46,547 nucleotides of DNA from Methanobrevibacter sp. (GCA_017553445.1 JAFZMD010000058.1:1-46547), one strand, 5' to 3'. Shown: positions 17,151 to 27,343, counted from the stretch's first letter. Translations and numbers: made by a program. The notes: a model not told the origin generated them from the letters alone.

Positions 17151-18929
17151 ATGTGCGGAATCGTTGGATGCATTTTAAAAAATAATGAAAATGTAGCACC
17201 GATTTTATTCAAGTGCATTTCTAATTTGGAATACAGAGGCTACGATTCAATAGGTTTAGCCACTTATGATAATAAAATTAATGTAAAAAAAGCAAAAGGT
17301 AAAATCAAGGAAGTGAATGATGAATTAAACTTCGAAAATATGGCAGGCAAATATGGAATTGCCCATACAAGATGGGCATCAGCAGGCAGGCCAACTGACG
17401 AAAATGCACATCCTCATCTTGATGATACCGGAAGGATTGCTGTTGTTCACAACGGTACTCTGGAAAACTATACCGAACTTAAAAATAAACTGATTGAAGA
17501 AGGCCGCAGCTTTGAATCATCAACCGATACTGAAGTCATTCCTCATCTTATTAGAAAATATGTAGATGAAGGTCTTGATTTGGAGCATGCGTTAAGAAAA
17601 ACCATTGAAGATTTAAAAGGATCTTATGCTATCGTTGCAATCTCACAGGATGAAGTGGGAAAAATCGTTGCAACACGTAAAGATTCCCCTTTAAGTTTAG
17701 GATTTGGAAAAAACGGTTATTATGTTGCTTCAGACTCACCTGCCATTCTTGAATATGCTCGTGATGTCATAAGGCCAAAGGAAGGTGAAATTGCAATTCT
17801 AACAGAAGACGGCATTGTAATTCATGATGAAGATGATAATGGGGTGAAAAGAAAACCTACAAAAATCACATGGACTGCAGATATGGCTAGAAAAGAAGGT
17901 TATGAATACTTCATGTTAAAAGAGATTAACGAACAGCCTTTAGCCGTTAAAAACACATTAGGTCAAAAAAATAATGTGAAAAAAATCATTGAAGAAATTG
18001 GTGAAGTCAAAAGAATCTGCTTTGTTGCATGCGGAACGTCTTATCATGCTTCAATTACCGGCAAATACCTGATTGAATCCCTTGCAGGAATCCCATGCGA
18101 TGTTGTAATTGCATCAGAATTCAAATACACTGCAAAAACATGGAATGAAGAAACATTGATGGTATTTATCTCACAATCCGGTGAAACCGCAGACAGCCTT
18201 ACTGCATTGAGATATGCAAAAGAAACTTCACACACATTAGCTATCGTTAATGTAGCCGGTTCAGCCATGTGGGAAGAAGCGGATTATGTCATTCAAACAC
18301 AGGCAGGCCCTGAAATCGGAGTGGCAGCAACAAAAACATATCTTGCACAGCTTACGGCAATCTATCTTTTAGCAGGAACAATTTCAAAAAATGATGAAAT
18401 CATTGATCAGTTAAATGAGGTTCCAAAATACATTGAAGAGGCAGTTGCAAAAAGCGATGAAATCAAAGCCCTATCCAAAAGATATAACTTCGTACATAAT
18501 GCGTTTTATCTTGGAAGAGGTTTTTCATACCCAATTGCTCTTGAAGGTGCATTAAAATTAAAAGAAATTACTTATGTTCATGCTGAAGGCTATGCTGCAG
18601 GAGAGTTAAAGCACGGCCCATTAGCATTAATCAATGAGGACATGCCTGTAATTGTAGTTATCCCTCCAGGCGATGACTATAATAAAACATTGGTGAATTT
18701 AGAGGAAGTCAAAGCACGTGGAGCCAGTGTTTTAGCCGTGGGAAGTGAAGGAAATGAAGATTTAAAATCAAAATCAAAGGAAATGATTTCAATCAATCCA
18801 AAAGTTCCAGATATCCTTGCGCCTCTGGTTTATACCGTACCTTTACAATTGCTTGCATACTATGTAACCGTTGATAAAGGATTTAACCCAGATCAGCCTA
18901 AAAACTTGGCAAAAGTAATTACTGTTTAA
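17151..18929 (+). CDS. glmS: Glutamine-fructose-6-phosphate aminotransferase (isomerising)
   Basis: 592 residues, normal GlmS length. The N-terminal glutaminase begins MCGIVGC with catalytic Cys2, and has HTRWASAG and VVHNGTLENY. Two SIS domains follow with intact sugar-phosphate and isomerase residues: CGTSYHA, SQSGETAD, GPEIGVAATKTY, LKLKEITYVHAEGYAAGELKHGPL and the C-terminal NLAKVITV Lys. It makes glucosamine 6-phosphate from fructose 6-phosphate and glutamine, feeding UDP-GlcNAc and wall or glycan synthesis. The GAGGTGATAAA ribosome site fixes the start. A hairpin terminator follows. A diverged paralog is at 20038. Confidence 0.96.
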   Translation: MCGIVGCILKNNENVAPILFKCISNLEYRGYDSIGLATYDNKINVKKAKGKIKEVNDELNFENMAGKYGIAHTRWASAGRPTDENAHPHLDDTGRIAVVHNGTLENYTELKNKLIEEGRSFESSTDTEVIPHLIRKYVDEGLDLEHALRKTIEDLKGSYAIVAISQDEVGKIVATRKDSPLSLGFGKNGYYVASDSPAILEYARDVIRPKEGEIAILTEDGIVIHDEDDNGVKRKPTKITWTADMARKEGYEYFMLKEINEQPLAVKNTLGQKNNVKKIIEEIGEVKRICFVACGTSYHASITGKYLIESLAGIPCDVVIASEFKYTAKTWNEETLMVFISQSGETADSLTALRYAKETSHTLAIVNVAGSAMWEEADYVIQTQAGPEIGVAATKTYLAQLTAIYLLAGTISKNDEIIDQLNEVPKYIEEAVAKSDEIKALSKRYNFVHNAFYLGRGFSYPIALEGALKLKEITYVHAEGYAAGELKHGPLALINEDMPVIVVIPPGDDYNKTLVNLEEVKARGASVLAVGSEGNEDLKSKSKEMISINPKVPDILAPLVYTVPLQLLAYYVTVDKGFNPDQPKNLAKVITV

Positions 18930-18953
18930 TGAAGTAGAAATACTTCATTTTTT
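18928..18953 (+). terminator. Hairpin-plus-T terminator of glmS
   Basis: A nine-base inverted repeat around a GAAA loop, overlapping the glmS stop codon, is followed by TTTTTT. It looks like an intrinsic terminator. Confidence 0.65.
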
Positions 18954-19041
18954 CTATTTTTCAAAAGAAGTTAGTAAAAAAAGTTTAAACTCAGTAATCA
19001 GCATAATAATTAAAAAAAATAGCTTGAAAAAGTTATAACTT

Positions 19042-19608
19042 TCAAGCGTATGATTTGTAAGACAATGGTCCCAATTCTTTAGCGATTTTCCTTGCACGAT
19101 TACGCAATTCAAAATCAGGACACTCCCTTGATATTTTACGTAAAATCTTAGCATCTTTTAGATAGTAATGAGCGATTGTCAATCTTAACTCCCAGTCGCA
19201 GGAATTAAGTGCAATATCTTCTAAAAAATCTTCTCTCCACACACCATTAAAAGCACTCCATCTGATTTCTTCATTTTCATCATTAATGGCAATGTATGAT
19301 AATACAAACTCATTTTCAATTCTTTTTAAAGCGTGTTTTTTAATGTCATCATCTTCACTACTGAAAAATATATCAATGAATTGCCTATCATCAAAAGAAA
19401 AAACAAGGTCAAAATATGGGCTATCCTTTACCTGTATAATCGTCCAGGAAGCGAAATTTAAAACCATGTCTTCAAACATGTTTCCGGTTGATTTAATCTT
19501 ATCCGCATATACTTTATTTCCAAGGATTTTAAATTCCATTTCTTTATTGGACGGATCTTTAATTTTTAAAGTTTTATAGAATTTTTCAAAATTTACTTTT
19601 TTACCCAC
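19042..19608 (-). CDS. HEAT-like repeat protein with unknown N-terminal domain
   Basis: 188 residues. The second half has three or four short alpha-solenoid repeats of the IA-x-N-D-x-x-x-(E/V)(I/V)R type (VLSYIAINDENEEIRWSAF; IALNSCDWELRLTIA). The first 90 residues are not recognised. Start codon GTG, supported by GAGGTGA seven bases upstream. The repeats resemble those at 22756, 41848, 42262 and 44765. Soluble. Function unknown; a binding scaffold is likely. Confidence 0.65.
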   Translation of the reverse strand: MGKKVNFEKFYKTLKIKDPSNKEMEFKILGNKVYADKIKSTGNMFEDMVLNFASWTIIQVKDSPYFDLVFSFDDRQFIDIFFSSEDDDIKKHALKRIENEFVLSYIAINDENEEIRWSAFNGVWREDFLEDIALNSCDWELRLTIAHYYLKDAKILRKISRECPDFELRNRARKIAKELGPLSYKSYA

Positions 19609-20037
19609 TTTTTCACCTCACAACATTATATATAAAAATTTATTTTAAAAACTATTTAAATGATATAAATCAATTACTTTAATCAGCCGATTAAATTATT
19701 TAAGATACAGATAATGATTATTTGACTCACTAAACTGGAAGAAGCCCAAGAATTCTTACACAAATGATAAAACAGGTTAAATCAAAACTTTAGCAATAAA
19801 AGACTTAAAAAAAGAACTTTGAATAAGGATAAATTTGATAACATATTTTGACACATCCTCATTCAAAACTAAAAATACGGAATGTAATATGCCGACTAAA
19901 CATCAAAAGATGTCATGTAATATTATGAAAGATAGAATATATGAAACTTTTCATCTTACTTCTAAACCCAATAAATAAATAAAAAACTTTCAATGATTTA
20001 TAATACTGTTAATACATATAATTAATATGGTGAAAAG
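19609..20037. other. Divergent intergenic region between HEAT-like gene and glmS2
   Basis: About 430 bases with no gene seen. At 19660-19681 there is a minus-strand TATA box with a TAAAG half-site just upstream. At 19987-20005, CTTTCAAT-GATTTATAATA is a likely promoter of the second GlmS gene. A small inverted repeat ACATC-AAAA-GATGT is near 19900. No RNA gene is recognised. Confidence 0.45.
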
Positions 20038-21807
20038 ATGTGTGGAATTGTTGGATGCGTTTTAAAAGAGAATAAAAATGTAGCGCCTATTTTATTTGAA
20101 TGCATTTCTAAATTAGAGTATAGGGGCTATGATTCAGTGGGATTGGCTACTTTTGATGATGTGATTTATGTTAAAAAGTCTAAAGGAAACATTGAAGAAT
20201 TAAATAAAACTCTCAATTTAGCAAACCTGCCCGGAAGATATGGAATAAGCCATTTGAGATGGGCCAGCGTTGGCAAGCCGTCAAATGAAAATACTCATCC
20301 CCATCTTGATGAAAAACATTCAATAGCAATTGTCCATAACGGCACTCTTGAAAATTATGACGAACTTAAAAATGAATTAATTGATGAAGGTCATGTATTT
20401 TACTCTGAAACAGACAGTGAAGTTATTGTTCATTTGATTGAAAGATATATGGATAAAAATCTGGATTTGGAACATGCATTGAGAAAAACCACACAACATC
20501 TTGAAGGAAGTTATGCGATTGCTGCAATTTCTAAAAATGAACCTGGAAAAATTGTTGCAACAAAAAATGACTCTCCATTAAACGTGGCTATGGGTGATGA
20601 AGGTTATTTCGTTACATCGGATCTCCCAGGCACCATTGAATATGCAAGAAACGTGATTAAACTGAAAGATGAGGAAATTGCAATTTTAGATGAAAATGGT
20701 ATTGCCATTCATGATGAAACCGGAAAAGATAAGGATTTGAAATTTACATACATTGATTGGGATTTAAAAAATACTGAAGTCAAATCTTTTAAACATTTCA
20801 TGATTAAAGAGATTCATGAACAGCCCCATGCAATAAACCAGACATTAAAGCAAAAGAACAAAATTCAAAAAATCTTTGATGAAATTGGAGAAATCAAAAG
20901 AATCTGTTTTGTGAGCGAGGGAAGCTCTTATAATGCATCAATAACGGGAAAATACCTTTTTGAATCACTTACCAATATTCCAACAGACGTTGTTAATGCA
21001 TCGGAATATGATTACACTTCAAAAACTTGGGATGAGGACACGTTAGTTATTTTTATTTCACAAATGGGCGAAAGTCCTGACATCATTAGAGCATTCAGAC
21101 AAGCCAAAAAAACATCAAAAACACTGGCTGTTGCAAATGTCTCTGATCCAACTATTGCAGAAGAATCAGAAAACTTTATTCAAACAATGGCCGGACCTGA
21201 AATTGGAATGTGTGAAACGAAAACATATATTGCACAGTTAACAGTCATTTATATGATTGCAGGAATACTTTCCCAAAACAATGCCATTATAAATGAATTA
21301 TACCATATCCCAGCATATATCTACGAAGTTCTCGAAAAAAGCGATGAAATTGAAGAACTGACTGAAAGATATGCATTTGAAGATAACGCATTGGTCATAG
21401 GGTCCGGATTTGCATATCCGATAGCTCTTGAAGGATCATTGAAACTGATGGAAACTGCAGGAATATATGCAATCAGCTGTGGTGGAGGCGAGTTGAAACA
21501 AGGAAAACTTACATTAGTCAATGACAATATTCCAGTTATTGTGGTTGTTCCGCCAGGCAAGGATTATCAACAGACAATGAATGACCTGCTGCAGGTTAAA
21601 ATGTTTGAAGGCACCATATTAAGCGTTGGGCCGAAAGATGATGAGGAACTAAATAACATTTCAGATTCCGTAATTGAAATCAATCCCCAAGTGAGAGACA
21701 TCTTCGCCCCGTTGGTTTATATCACAGCCTTGCAACTGCTGTCATATTACATTTCAGTGAAAAAAGGTTATGATCCGGATAGGCCAGGAAAAATAGTGGC
21801 GGTATAA
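20038..21807 (+). CDS. GlmS paralog with altered isomerase site
   Basis: 589 residues, collinear with glmS at 17151. The glutaminase half keeps Cys2, HLRWAS, VVHNG-like VHNGTLENY and SETDSEV, so glutamine hydrolysis is plausible. The SIS half departs at functional positions: CGTSYHA is SEGSSYNA, SQSGET is SQMGES, GVAATKTY is GMCETKTY, and ELKHGPL is ELKQGKL near residue 485, replacing the His that opens the sugar ring in E. coli GlmS. Three residues are missing before the C-terminal Lys (GKIVAV). It therefore either uses a different sugar phosphate, works only as a glutaminase/aminotransferase, or is regulatory. TGGTGAA precedes the ATG. Its neighbour downstream is a beta-helix gene. Confidence 0.88.
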   Translation: MCGIVGCVLKENKNVAPILFECISKLEYRGYDSVGLATFDDVIYVKKSKGNIEELNKTLNLANLPGRYGISHLRWASVGKPSNENTHPHLDEKHSIAIVHNGTLENYDELKNELIDEGHVFYSETDSEVIVHLIERYMDKNLDLEHALRKTTQHLEGSYAIAAISKNEPGKIVATKNDSPLNVAMGDEGYFVTSDLPGTIEYARNVIKLKDEEIAILDENGIAIHDETGKDKDLKFTYIDWDLKNTEVKSFKHFMIKEIHEQPHAINQTLKQKNKIQKIFDEIGEIKRICFVSEGSSYNASITGKYLFESLTNIPTDVVNASEYDYTSKTWDEDTLVIFISQMGESPDIIRAFRQAKKTSKTLAVANVSDPTIAEESENFIQTMAGPEIGMCETKTYIAQLTVIYMIAGILSQNNAIINELYHIPAYIYEVLEKSDEIEELTERYAFEDNALVIGSGFAYPIALEGSLKLMETAGIYAISCGGGELKQGKLTLVNDNIPVIVVVPPGKDYQQTMNDLLQVKMFEGTILSVGPKDDEELNNISDSVIEINPQVRDIFAPLVYITALQLLSYYISVKKGYDPDRPGKIVAV

Positions 21808-21939
21808 CATGCATAATGCTTAACAGATGCACCAATAATTTTAATACTTGTCATTAAAACTCAAATAATTTACACATTGTTTTGAATTATTATCAGTCGA
21901 ATAACATTAATCAATTTAAAATCAGGAGGATATGTAGGT

Positions 21940-22755
21940 ATGAACCATTCAAACAGCAAAAGTTTTGGATTTTTATCTTCATTAATCAGATTCTCCGGGG
22001 AAATTACCCTGGATTCAGATATTGTCCTGGAGGATAGTGACATCAAACATTTTGATGATGGAATTTACATCCTAAAAAGTGGCATTACCCTAGATGGGAA
22101 TGGACATACAATTGATTGCAGAAATAAGGCAAGAGTGTTTTACAACATTGGTCAAAATGTAAAAATGAAAAATTTAATTTTTAAAAATGGAAATACCACC
22201 AAAAAGGAAGGAACATATTCCCAAAGAAGATATGGGGGAGCAATATACAATCTCGGAGAGATAACATTTGAAAATTGCAAATTTTATGACAACCAATCAC
22301 ATTCATTTGGTGGAGCCATAACAAATCAGGACGAATCCATTTTAAGATTATCCCATTGTGAATTCATTAATAACAGCTCCCATGAAGCGGGAGCAATATT
22401 CAACAAAAGCATTTTAGAAATAGACAACTGTTTATTTAAAAGTAATTCTGCAGTAGGCTATGGTGGAGCCATAACAAATGAAGGTTTTTTAAAAGTAAAC
22501 AATTCAATTTTCTGTGAAAATAACTGCGGTGAATCTGGCGGTGCAATAAACAATTATATCGCATTATTAGAATCGAAAAATAGCAAATTTATTAAAAACA
22601 CTTCAATATATCGCGGAGGATCCATTAATAGTTTCAGTGGATTTTTAAAACTAAAAAATCTTAAATTCATAGAAAATAAATCAGCGCGAAATGGTGAGGA
22701 TAATTTAAGAAATATTGGAAGGAACATCAAAGCCATGAATTGTGAATTTAGATAA
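21940..22755 (+). CDS. Short beta-helix repeat protein, no signal peptide
   Basis: 271 residues. After a short N terminus (MNHSNSKSFGF) comes the same introductory cassette as in the genes at 11499 and 42262 (EITLDSDIVL ... LDGNGHTID ... MKNLIFKNG), then about seven GGAI(Y/F/T)N beta-helix turns. There is no signal peptide and no membrane anchor. AGGAGG is close upstream of the ATG. The stop codon abuts the end of the convergent phosphatase-HEAT gene with no spacer. Function unknown; probably an intracellular scaffold or binding protein. Confidence 0.75.
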   Translation: MNHSNSKSFGFLSSLIRFSGEITLDSDIVLEDSDIKHFDDGIYILKSGITLDGNGHTIDCRNKARVFYNIGQNVKMKNLIFKNGNTTKKEGTYSQRRYGGAIYNLGEITFENCKFYDNQSHSFGGAITNQDESILRLSHCEFINNSSHEAGAIFNKSILEIDNCLFKSNSAVGYGGAITNEGFLKVNNSIFCENNCGESGGAINNYIALLESKNSKFIKNTSIYRGGSINSFSGFLKLKNLKFIENKSARNGEDNLRNIGRNIKAMNCEFR

Positions 22756-24486
22756 CTACATATGCTTGGATGCAATCCTTCTGATTTCTGCATCTTCATC
22801 ATTTAATGCCAAATCCTTTAAAACATCCTTATTCTTAATATTTTTAACGGCAATACGGCGAGCAAAATAATTTGATGATGAACGAGCAATTTCAATAAAT
22901 ATCTCTTCAGATTTTATCCTGCTAATTGCAGCAAATATCATATCAACAAAATGTGAATTGCAGCAGATTTTTAACAATGAAGATTCCTTATGAATTTTTT
23001 TAATGGCCTTGCGCCTAATCCTCCAATCATCAGAATAACAGACCCTAACTAAATAAGATTCCCTTCTAGTATAATTAATTATAAAATCAACATACTCAGG
23101 AAAGTCAAATGCAATTTCTTCCAAATATTCATCATCTGTTAAATTTATTATGACCTGTTTTCGAATAATAGAATCATTTTCATTGTAAAAGATCTCTTTT
23201 AAAACATTATTATTTCTAATCTTTGAAGTGGCTTCTAACCTGACTTTGTATTGCGAATCATTTAACGCCAAATATTCAAGAAGAGAGTAATCATACAAAT
23301 GAGATACTGCAGCACAGCGCAAATCCAAATTATCATCATTTAATGCAATTGTGCGAAGTAATGTCTGATCAGATACTTTAGAAATAGCAGAATATCTAAC
23401 TTTAATATCTGAATCATATAATGCCAGCTTAGCAAGAACCTTTTGATTGGTAATTTTTCTTATTGCATGAAACCTGACATTGGGATTTGAATCATTTACA
23501 GCAATATCATCCAATATTTCTTCACTTTGAATTCTGTCAACAGCTTTTTGTCTAATAATGCCATGACAATTAAACCTTGCAAGAATTTCTAAAATTTCCT
23601 GACTTTTAATTATTTCCACAATGTCTTCTTGTTTAAAATCCTTTAATAAATCATATACCAAGTCACTGTCAGATATTTTTTCTATTGCCCCCATTATAAT
23701 TTCTTTATTTTTGGAATTGGTCACAATATCCTTTAAAATATCATTATCTTCAATTTTATTTATAGCTTCAAGACAAACTTCAATGCTGGAGTCATTATTA
23801 GCTATATGATTTAAAATCAAAACATCATCAATATTTCTACAGGCAACTTGGCGAACATAAAATTTAGGATGATTTAAAGCTAAATTAATTAATAGATCTT
23901 GATTTTTAATCTTTTCTGTGATTTTTCTATTGACAATAACTGTTGAAATATCATAAGTCAAATCATGCAAAATGGATTCTTCATTGATTTTATCTAAAGC
24001 ATCTAAACGAAGAGATGTGGGTTTTTCTTCATCCTTTATGATTTCAAGGACATCCAAATTATGGAGATTTTCTACAATCTTTTCCATATACTCCTTTATT
24101 TCATAAAAACACATTTCATATATTAATAAATCCCCACCGAAAGGGTCTTTAATATCCAGATAATCCTCTTCACCAGCATACTCCTTAATTGTATAGATTT
24201 CCAAATTAGGATATGATTTTCTTAAGCTATCGCGAATATCTTGGGTTAATGTCAATATCAAATCATCATCTTCGATTTCCAAATCATGGAAATTTTTAGA
24301 TTCATGATTTTCTAAATCAAGATTATTGAGTTTGCAAATTGCAATTGCATTGTCAGCAGCTTTTTGACCGCCATATGCTGACATACCTGCTGATAAAACA
24401 TCAATATCTGTTTCAAATGATTTGAATATTGCTTCAGCCATTGGACTTCTGCAGGTATTACCATGACAAACAAAAACTATTTTCAT
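22756..24486 (-). CDS. Low-molecular-weight phosphatase fused to HEAT-like repeats
   Basis: 576 residues. Residues 1-140 are a complete LMW phosphatase: P-loop CHGNTCRS (Cys7, Arg13) and acid loop DIKDPFGGD. As in YwlE, Thr is at the P-loop position that favours phosphoarginine. Residues 145-576 are about 17 short alpha-solenoid repeats of roughly 24 residues with the pattern (V/I)L-x-x-(I/L)A-x-N-D-x-x-x-x-VR-x-x-A-x-x-(K/R)I. The repeats probably bring substrates to the phosphatase. Such a fusion is unusual. No signal peptide. The stand-alone relative is at 10809, and repeat relatives are at 19042 and 41848-45721. Confidence 0.88.
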   Translation of the reverse strand: MKIVFVCHGNTCRSPMAEAIFKSFETDIDVLSAGMSAYGGQKAADNAIAICKLNNLDLENHESKNFHDLEIEDDDLILTLTQDIRDSLRKSYPNLEIYTIKEYAGEEDYLDIKDPFGGDLLIYEMCFYEIKEYMEKIVENLHNLDVLEIIKDEEKPTSLRLDALDKINEESILHDLTYDISTVIVNRKITEKIKNQDLLINLALNHPKFYVRQVACRNIDDVLILNHIANNDSSIEVCLEAINKIEDNDILKDIVTNSKNKEIIMGAIEKISDSDLVYDLLKDFKQEDIVEIIKSQEILEILARFNCHGIIRQKAVDRIQSEEILDDIAVNDSNPNVRFHAIRKITNQKVLAKLALYDSDIKVRYSAISKVSDQTLLRTIALNDDNLDLRCAAVSHLYDYSLLEYLALNDSQYKVRLEATSKIRNNNVLKEIFYNENDSIIRKQVIINLTDDEYLEEIAFDFPEYVDFIINYTRRESYLVRVCYSDDWRIRRKAIKKIHKESSLLKICCNSHFVDMIFAAISRIKSEEIFIEIARSSSNYFARRIAVKNIKNKDVLKDLALNDEDAEIRRIASKHM

Positions 24487-24590
24487 ACTATCAAATCCAA
24501 TTTAAAAATTTATTATTTCATTTTCTTTAATTTTTCGCCACAACCATTACGTCTATTGAAAAAGTCCCATTTTCCAGCCATTAAAAAATT

Positions 24591-24618
24591 TAAAAAAAGT
24601 TGAATGGAAAATTCAACT
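24591..24618 (-). terminator. Hairpin-plus-T terminator of the adhesin gene
   Basis: An 8-bp stem, AGTTGAAT with ATTCAACT, has a five-base loop, overlaps the adhesin stop codon and is followed on the minus strand by seven T. Strong intrinsic-terminator shape. Confidence 0.65.
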
Positions 24619-27264
24619 TATTGTTATTGTGTTTGAAACGGATGCGCCATTAGCATATGCAGATGTTATAATATATTTTCCGGCCATTAGATTAATGTTT
24701 AAACTGGCTATACCTTCATCATCAGTTATCTTATTATAGAATACTCCATTGATGTTGAAGATTATTTTTTGATTTGCATATGCTTTGCCGGTGCCGTCAA
24801 CAAGTTTGGCTTTGAATTGGGTTCCATCCTGATACTTCATATTAACATCACTCGCCGTTAAAACCGGTTTAACTGTGATGCTGTTGGAAGCCCTTAACCC
24901 GTTGTAATTGGCCGTAATGATATATTTTCCTGGCGGCAAGTTAATATTCATGTTTACATAACCATTTTCATCAGAATATCTTTTATAGAACACACCGTTT
25001 ATGTTAAACTCAATACTGACATTTTTGCCTACAGGATTTCCTTTTTCATCAAGCAAGCGAACCCTGTAGTGAGAATCATTTTTAAAGTACTTTGTTAAAT
25101 CATAGTTTTCGGTTATTGTAGGTAAAACTGTGATTGCAGTTTTATGATTTTCGCCAGTGCTTGGATTTTTAGCGGTTAAAATATATTCCCCCGGATTTAA
25201 ATTAATATTCATGCGGGCAATACCATTATCATCAGTGTTTCTTTTATAAAAAACACCATTAATATTGAATTCCACTTGAGTGTCTTTAGCCAATGGCTTA
25301 CCGTTTGAATCCAAGAAAGTACCCTCATACTGAGTTGCATTTCTATACATTTTTGTGAAATCACCAGCAATGATAGTATCTTTAATGGTAACTGTTGATT
25401 TGGTCTTAAATTCACCGCATTGGGTTGTTACATTGTATTCACCGGAGTTTAATCCCAAAGCAATAGAAGCTTGGCCGTTATCATCAGTAGTTTTTTCATA
25501 GGTTTTGCCGTTGACAGTGATTTTAACGGTAGCATTTTTAAGAGGAGAATTATTCTTATCATATACCGTTGCAACAAAGCGTTGAGAACCGCCATAATAC
25601 TTTGTGACATCCGGTGCGTCAATTCGGACAAAAGGATAAATATTTACTGTGAAAGTATTGGAGTATATGTCGCCAACCCATGAGCCGTCTTCATAATATC
25701 CGTTATTGTATTGGACTGAAACCGTATGGTTGCCGATAGACAATCCGTGCAAGGTTTCACTGACGGTACCGTTTTCCATACTGTAATAATTTGGCTCACC
25801 GCCATCAACAGAAATGTATGCGAATGTATATGGGCTTGCAGGAGCATTTACCGTTACATTGAAATCCTCATCCTCTTGCACTTTATCCGGAATGTCGACT
25901 GTGATATTTTTACTGTTTTTTATAACAGACACTTCCTGAATTGAATGATATTTACCTGATCCTCCAGTGTCAAATTCCAAATAATACTTGTTTAAACCTA
26001 TTTTGTTGCTTGATAAATCTACACTGGAACGGCCGCCATCAATTACTCCTGAAACTATAAGTTTTCCTTTAACATCACCGGAATAGTCATAAACATCGAA
26101 TTTTCCGCCATATACCCATTCATGAGTTATCATGGAAAATGAAAACTCCTCACCCTGACTTACGTAGGCAGGAGCATTGACCGTAGGAGTGACGATGATT
26201 GTTTCTCTAGCAGTTAACGTACCGAAATCATCTCCAACATAAGTGGCTGTAAATGTGGTTTCACCGAGATACTGTACATTCCAAGCATAAATTGTATGGA
26301 CAGCATATCCTTTTGAATAAGAAACATCGAAAACATGATCATTGTAGCTAATAGTCAGTTTACCTTTTGCTTCACGAGGCAGGTATATATAAGCAGTGTT
26401 ATCATTCCTCAGATATTGAACATAACTGTAAAATCCCAATTCAAGTTTAGGATTGGCTGTAGGTTCAAATTCGGCCACCAAAACATTTTCCTCTTTCAAT
26501 ACTTTAGCAGCACCATTTTCAGTGAATGTTATTTTAATATCATAAGTGCCATAATCGTCCAATAAATCAGATGCTGAAAGATATCTGGACCTGTTTCCTG
26601 AATCTGCAGTCCCCTCAAAGCATCCGTTCAAAACATTGTAATTCATCTTGCGGGTACCGTTTACAAAAACTTCCAAAGTTCCATTCTTTACATTATTTGA
26701 ATCAATGATGATGAAACTGGCCATATTCCAATATTCCTGTTCACAATAATAAGGATTTGAAATATAAATGTCAAAATCTTCCTTTTCATTTAAAGTTACT
26801 TTATCATCAATTAACATATTGCCCTCAAACTTAACCTTAATTTCATATTCACCATAATCCAAAGCCAAATCATCAGGACAGATTGATTTGGAACATATGT
26901 TATATGTACCGTTTTCATCTTCTTCAACAGCGAAATGACCTTCAGTAAGAGGAACATTAAGTTTATCGACATTATCTACTGAGATTGTGAAAGTTCCGTT
27001 CTTCTGACAATAGGAATTCATATAAATTAAACTGGCCTTATCCCAATCCCATTTGCCATAGCTATAATCTTCCTGAACATATACATAAAAATCTTCATCG
27101 TAGTATGACCCATCACCTAAAATATCTGCTGAATCATCTACAAGAGAAAAATTGTCATTACCAGTTGCAATTTCATCATTTTGAGCAAAGTCAGATGCAC
27201 TTGCAACACCCAGAGTCAGCATCGTTATTAAAAATATGCCAACGATTAAAAATTTATATTTCAA
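24613..27264 (-). CDS. Secreted adhesin-like protein with Ig-like repeats
   Basis: 883 residues. A clear Sec signal peptide (MKYKFLIVGIFLITML ... ASA) is followed by beta-rich modules with YGxYxIKVxF phrases. From about residue 565 there are four Big_1-like Ig repeats of about 80 residues, three of them carrying FNINGVFY and each ending in a GEY/GKY-(I/N)-(I/V)-T strand. This matches the adhesin-like proteins of Methanobrevibacter, which act at the cell surface. No C-terminal membrane helix or wall-binding repeat is seen, so attachment is unclear. The promoter carries the TAAAG-N6-CTTTA palindrome and a hairpin terminator follows, so it is a single-gene unit. Confidence 0.9.
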   Translation of the reverse strand: MKYKFLIVGIFLITMLTLGVASASDFAQNDEIATGNDNFSLVDDSADILGDGSYYDEDFYVYVQEDYSYGKWDWDKASLIYMNSYCQKNGTFTISVDNVDKLNVPLTEGHFAVEEDENGTYNICSKSICPDDLALDYGEYEIKVKFEGNMLIDDKVTLNEKEDFDIYISNPYYCEQEYWNMASFIIIDSNNVKNGTLEVFVNGTRKMNYNVLNGCFEGTADSGNRSRYLSASDLLDDYGTYDIKITFTENGAAKVLKEENVLVAEFEPTANPKLELGFYSYVQYLRNDNTAYIYLPREAKGKLTISYNDHVFDVSYSKGYAVHTIYAWNVQYLGETTFTATYVGDDFGTLTARETIIVTPTVNAPAYVSQGEEFSFSMITHEWVYGGKFDVYDYSGDVKGKLIVSGVIDGGRSSVDLSSNKIGLNKYYLEFDTGGSGKYHSIQEVSVIKNSKNITVDIPDKVQEDEDFNVTVNAPASPYTFAYISVDGGEPNYYSMENGTVSETLHGLSIGNHTVSVQYNNGYYEDGSWVGDIYSNTFTVNIYPFVRIDAPDVTKYYGGSQRFVATVYDKNNSPLKNATVKITVNGKTYEKTTDDNGQASIALGLNSGEYNVTTQCGEFKTKSTVTIKDTIIAGDFTKMYRNATQYEGTFLDSNGKPLAKDTQVEFNINGVFYKRNTDDNGIARMNINLNPGEYILTAKNPSTGENHKTAITVLPTITENYDLTKYFKNDSHYRVRLLDEKGNPVGKNVSIEFNINGVFYKRYSDENGYVNMNINLPPGKYIITANYNGLRASNSITVKPVLTASDVNMKYQDGTQFKAKLVDGTGKAYANQKIIFNINGVFYNKITDDEGIASLNINLMAGKYIITSAYANGASVSNTITIS

Positions 27265-27310
27265 AAAATAACAACCCCCAAATTAATTTATAATAAATAT
27301 TTTGTACTAT

Positions 27311-27343
27311 TTATATTATAAATTGATTAAAGCAATTACTTTA
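27311..27343 (-). promoter_or_regulatory. Adhesin promoter with TAAAG-N6-CTTTA palindrome
   Basis: Read on the minus strand: TAAAG-TAATTG-CTTTA (27328-27343), then ATCA and a TATA-like ATTTATAATATA (27311-27324). The adhesin ATG lies about 47 bases downstream of the TATA box. Confidence 0.6.

Noticed and set aside
24613-27264. Plus- and minus-strand ORFs of 60-76 codons inside the adhesin gene
   Set aside because: Shadow frames of a clear signal-peptide/Ig-repeat protein; composition follows the adhesin codons.
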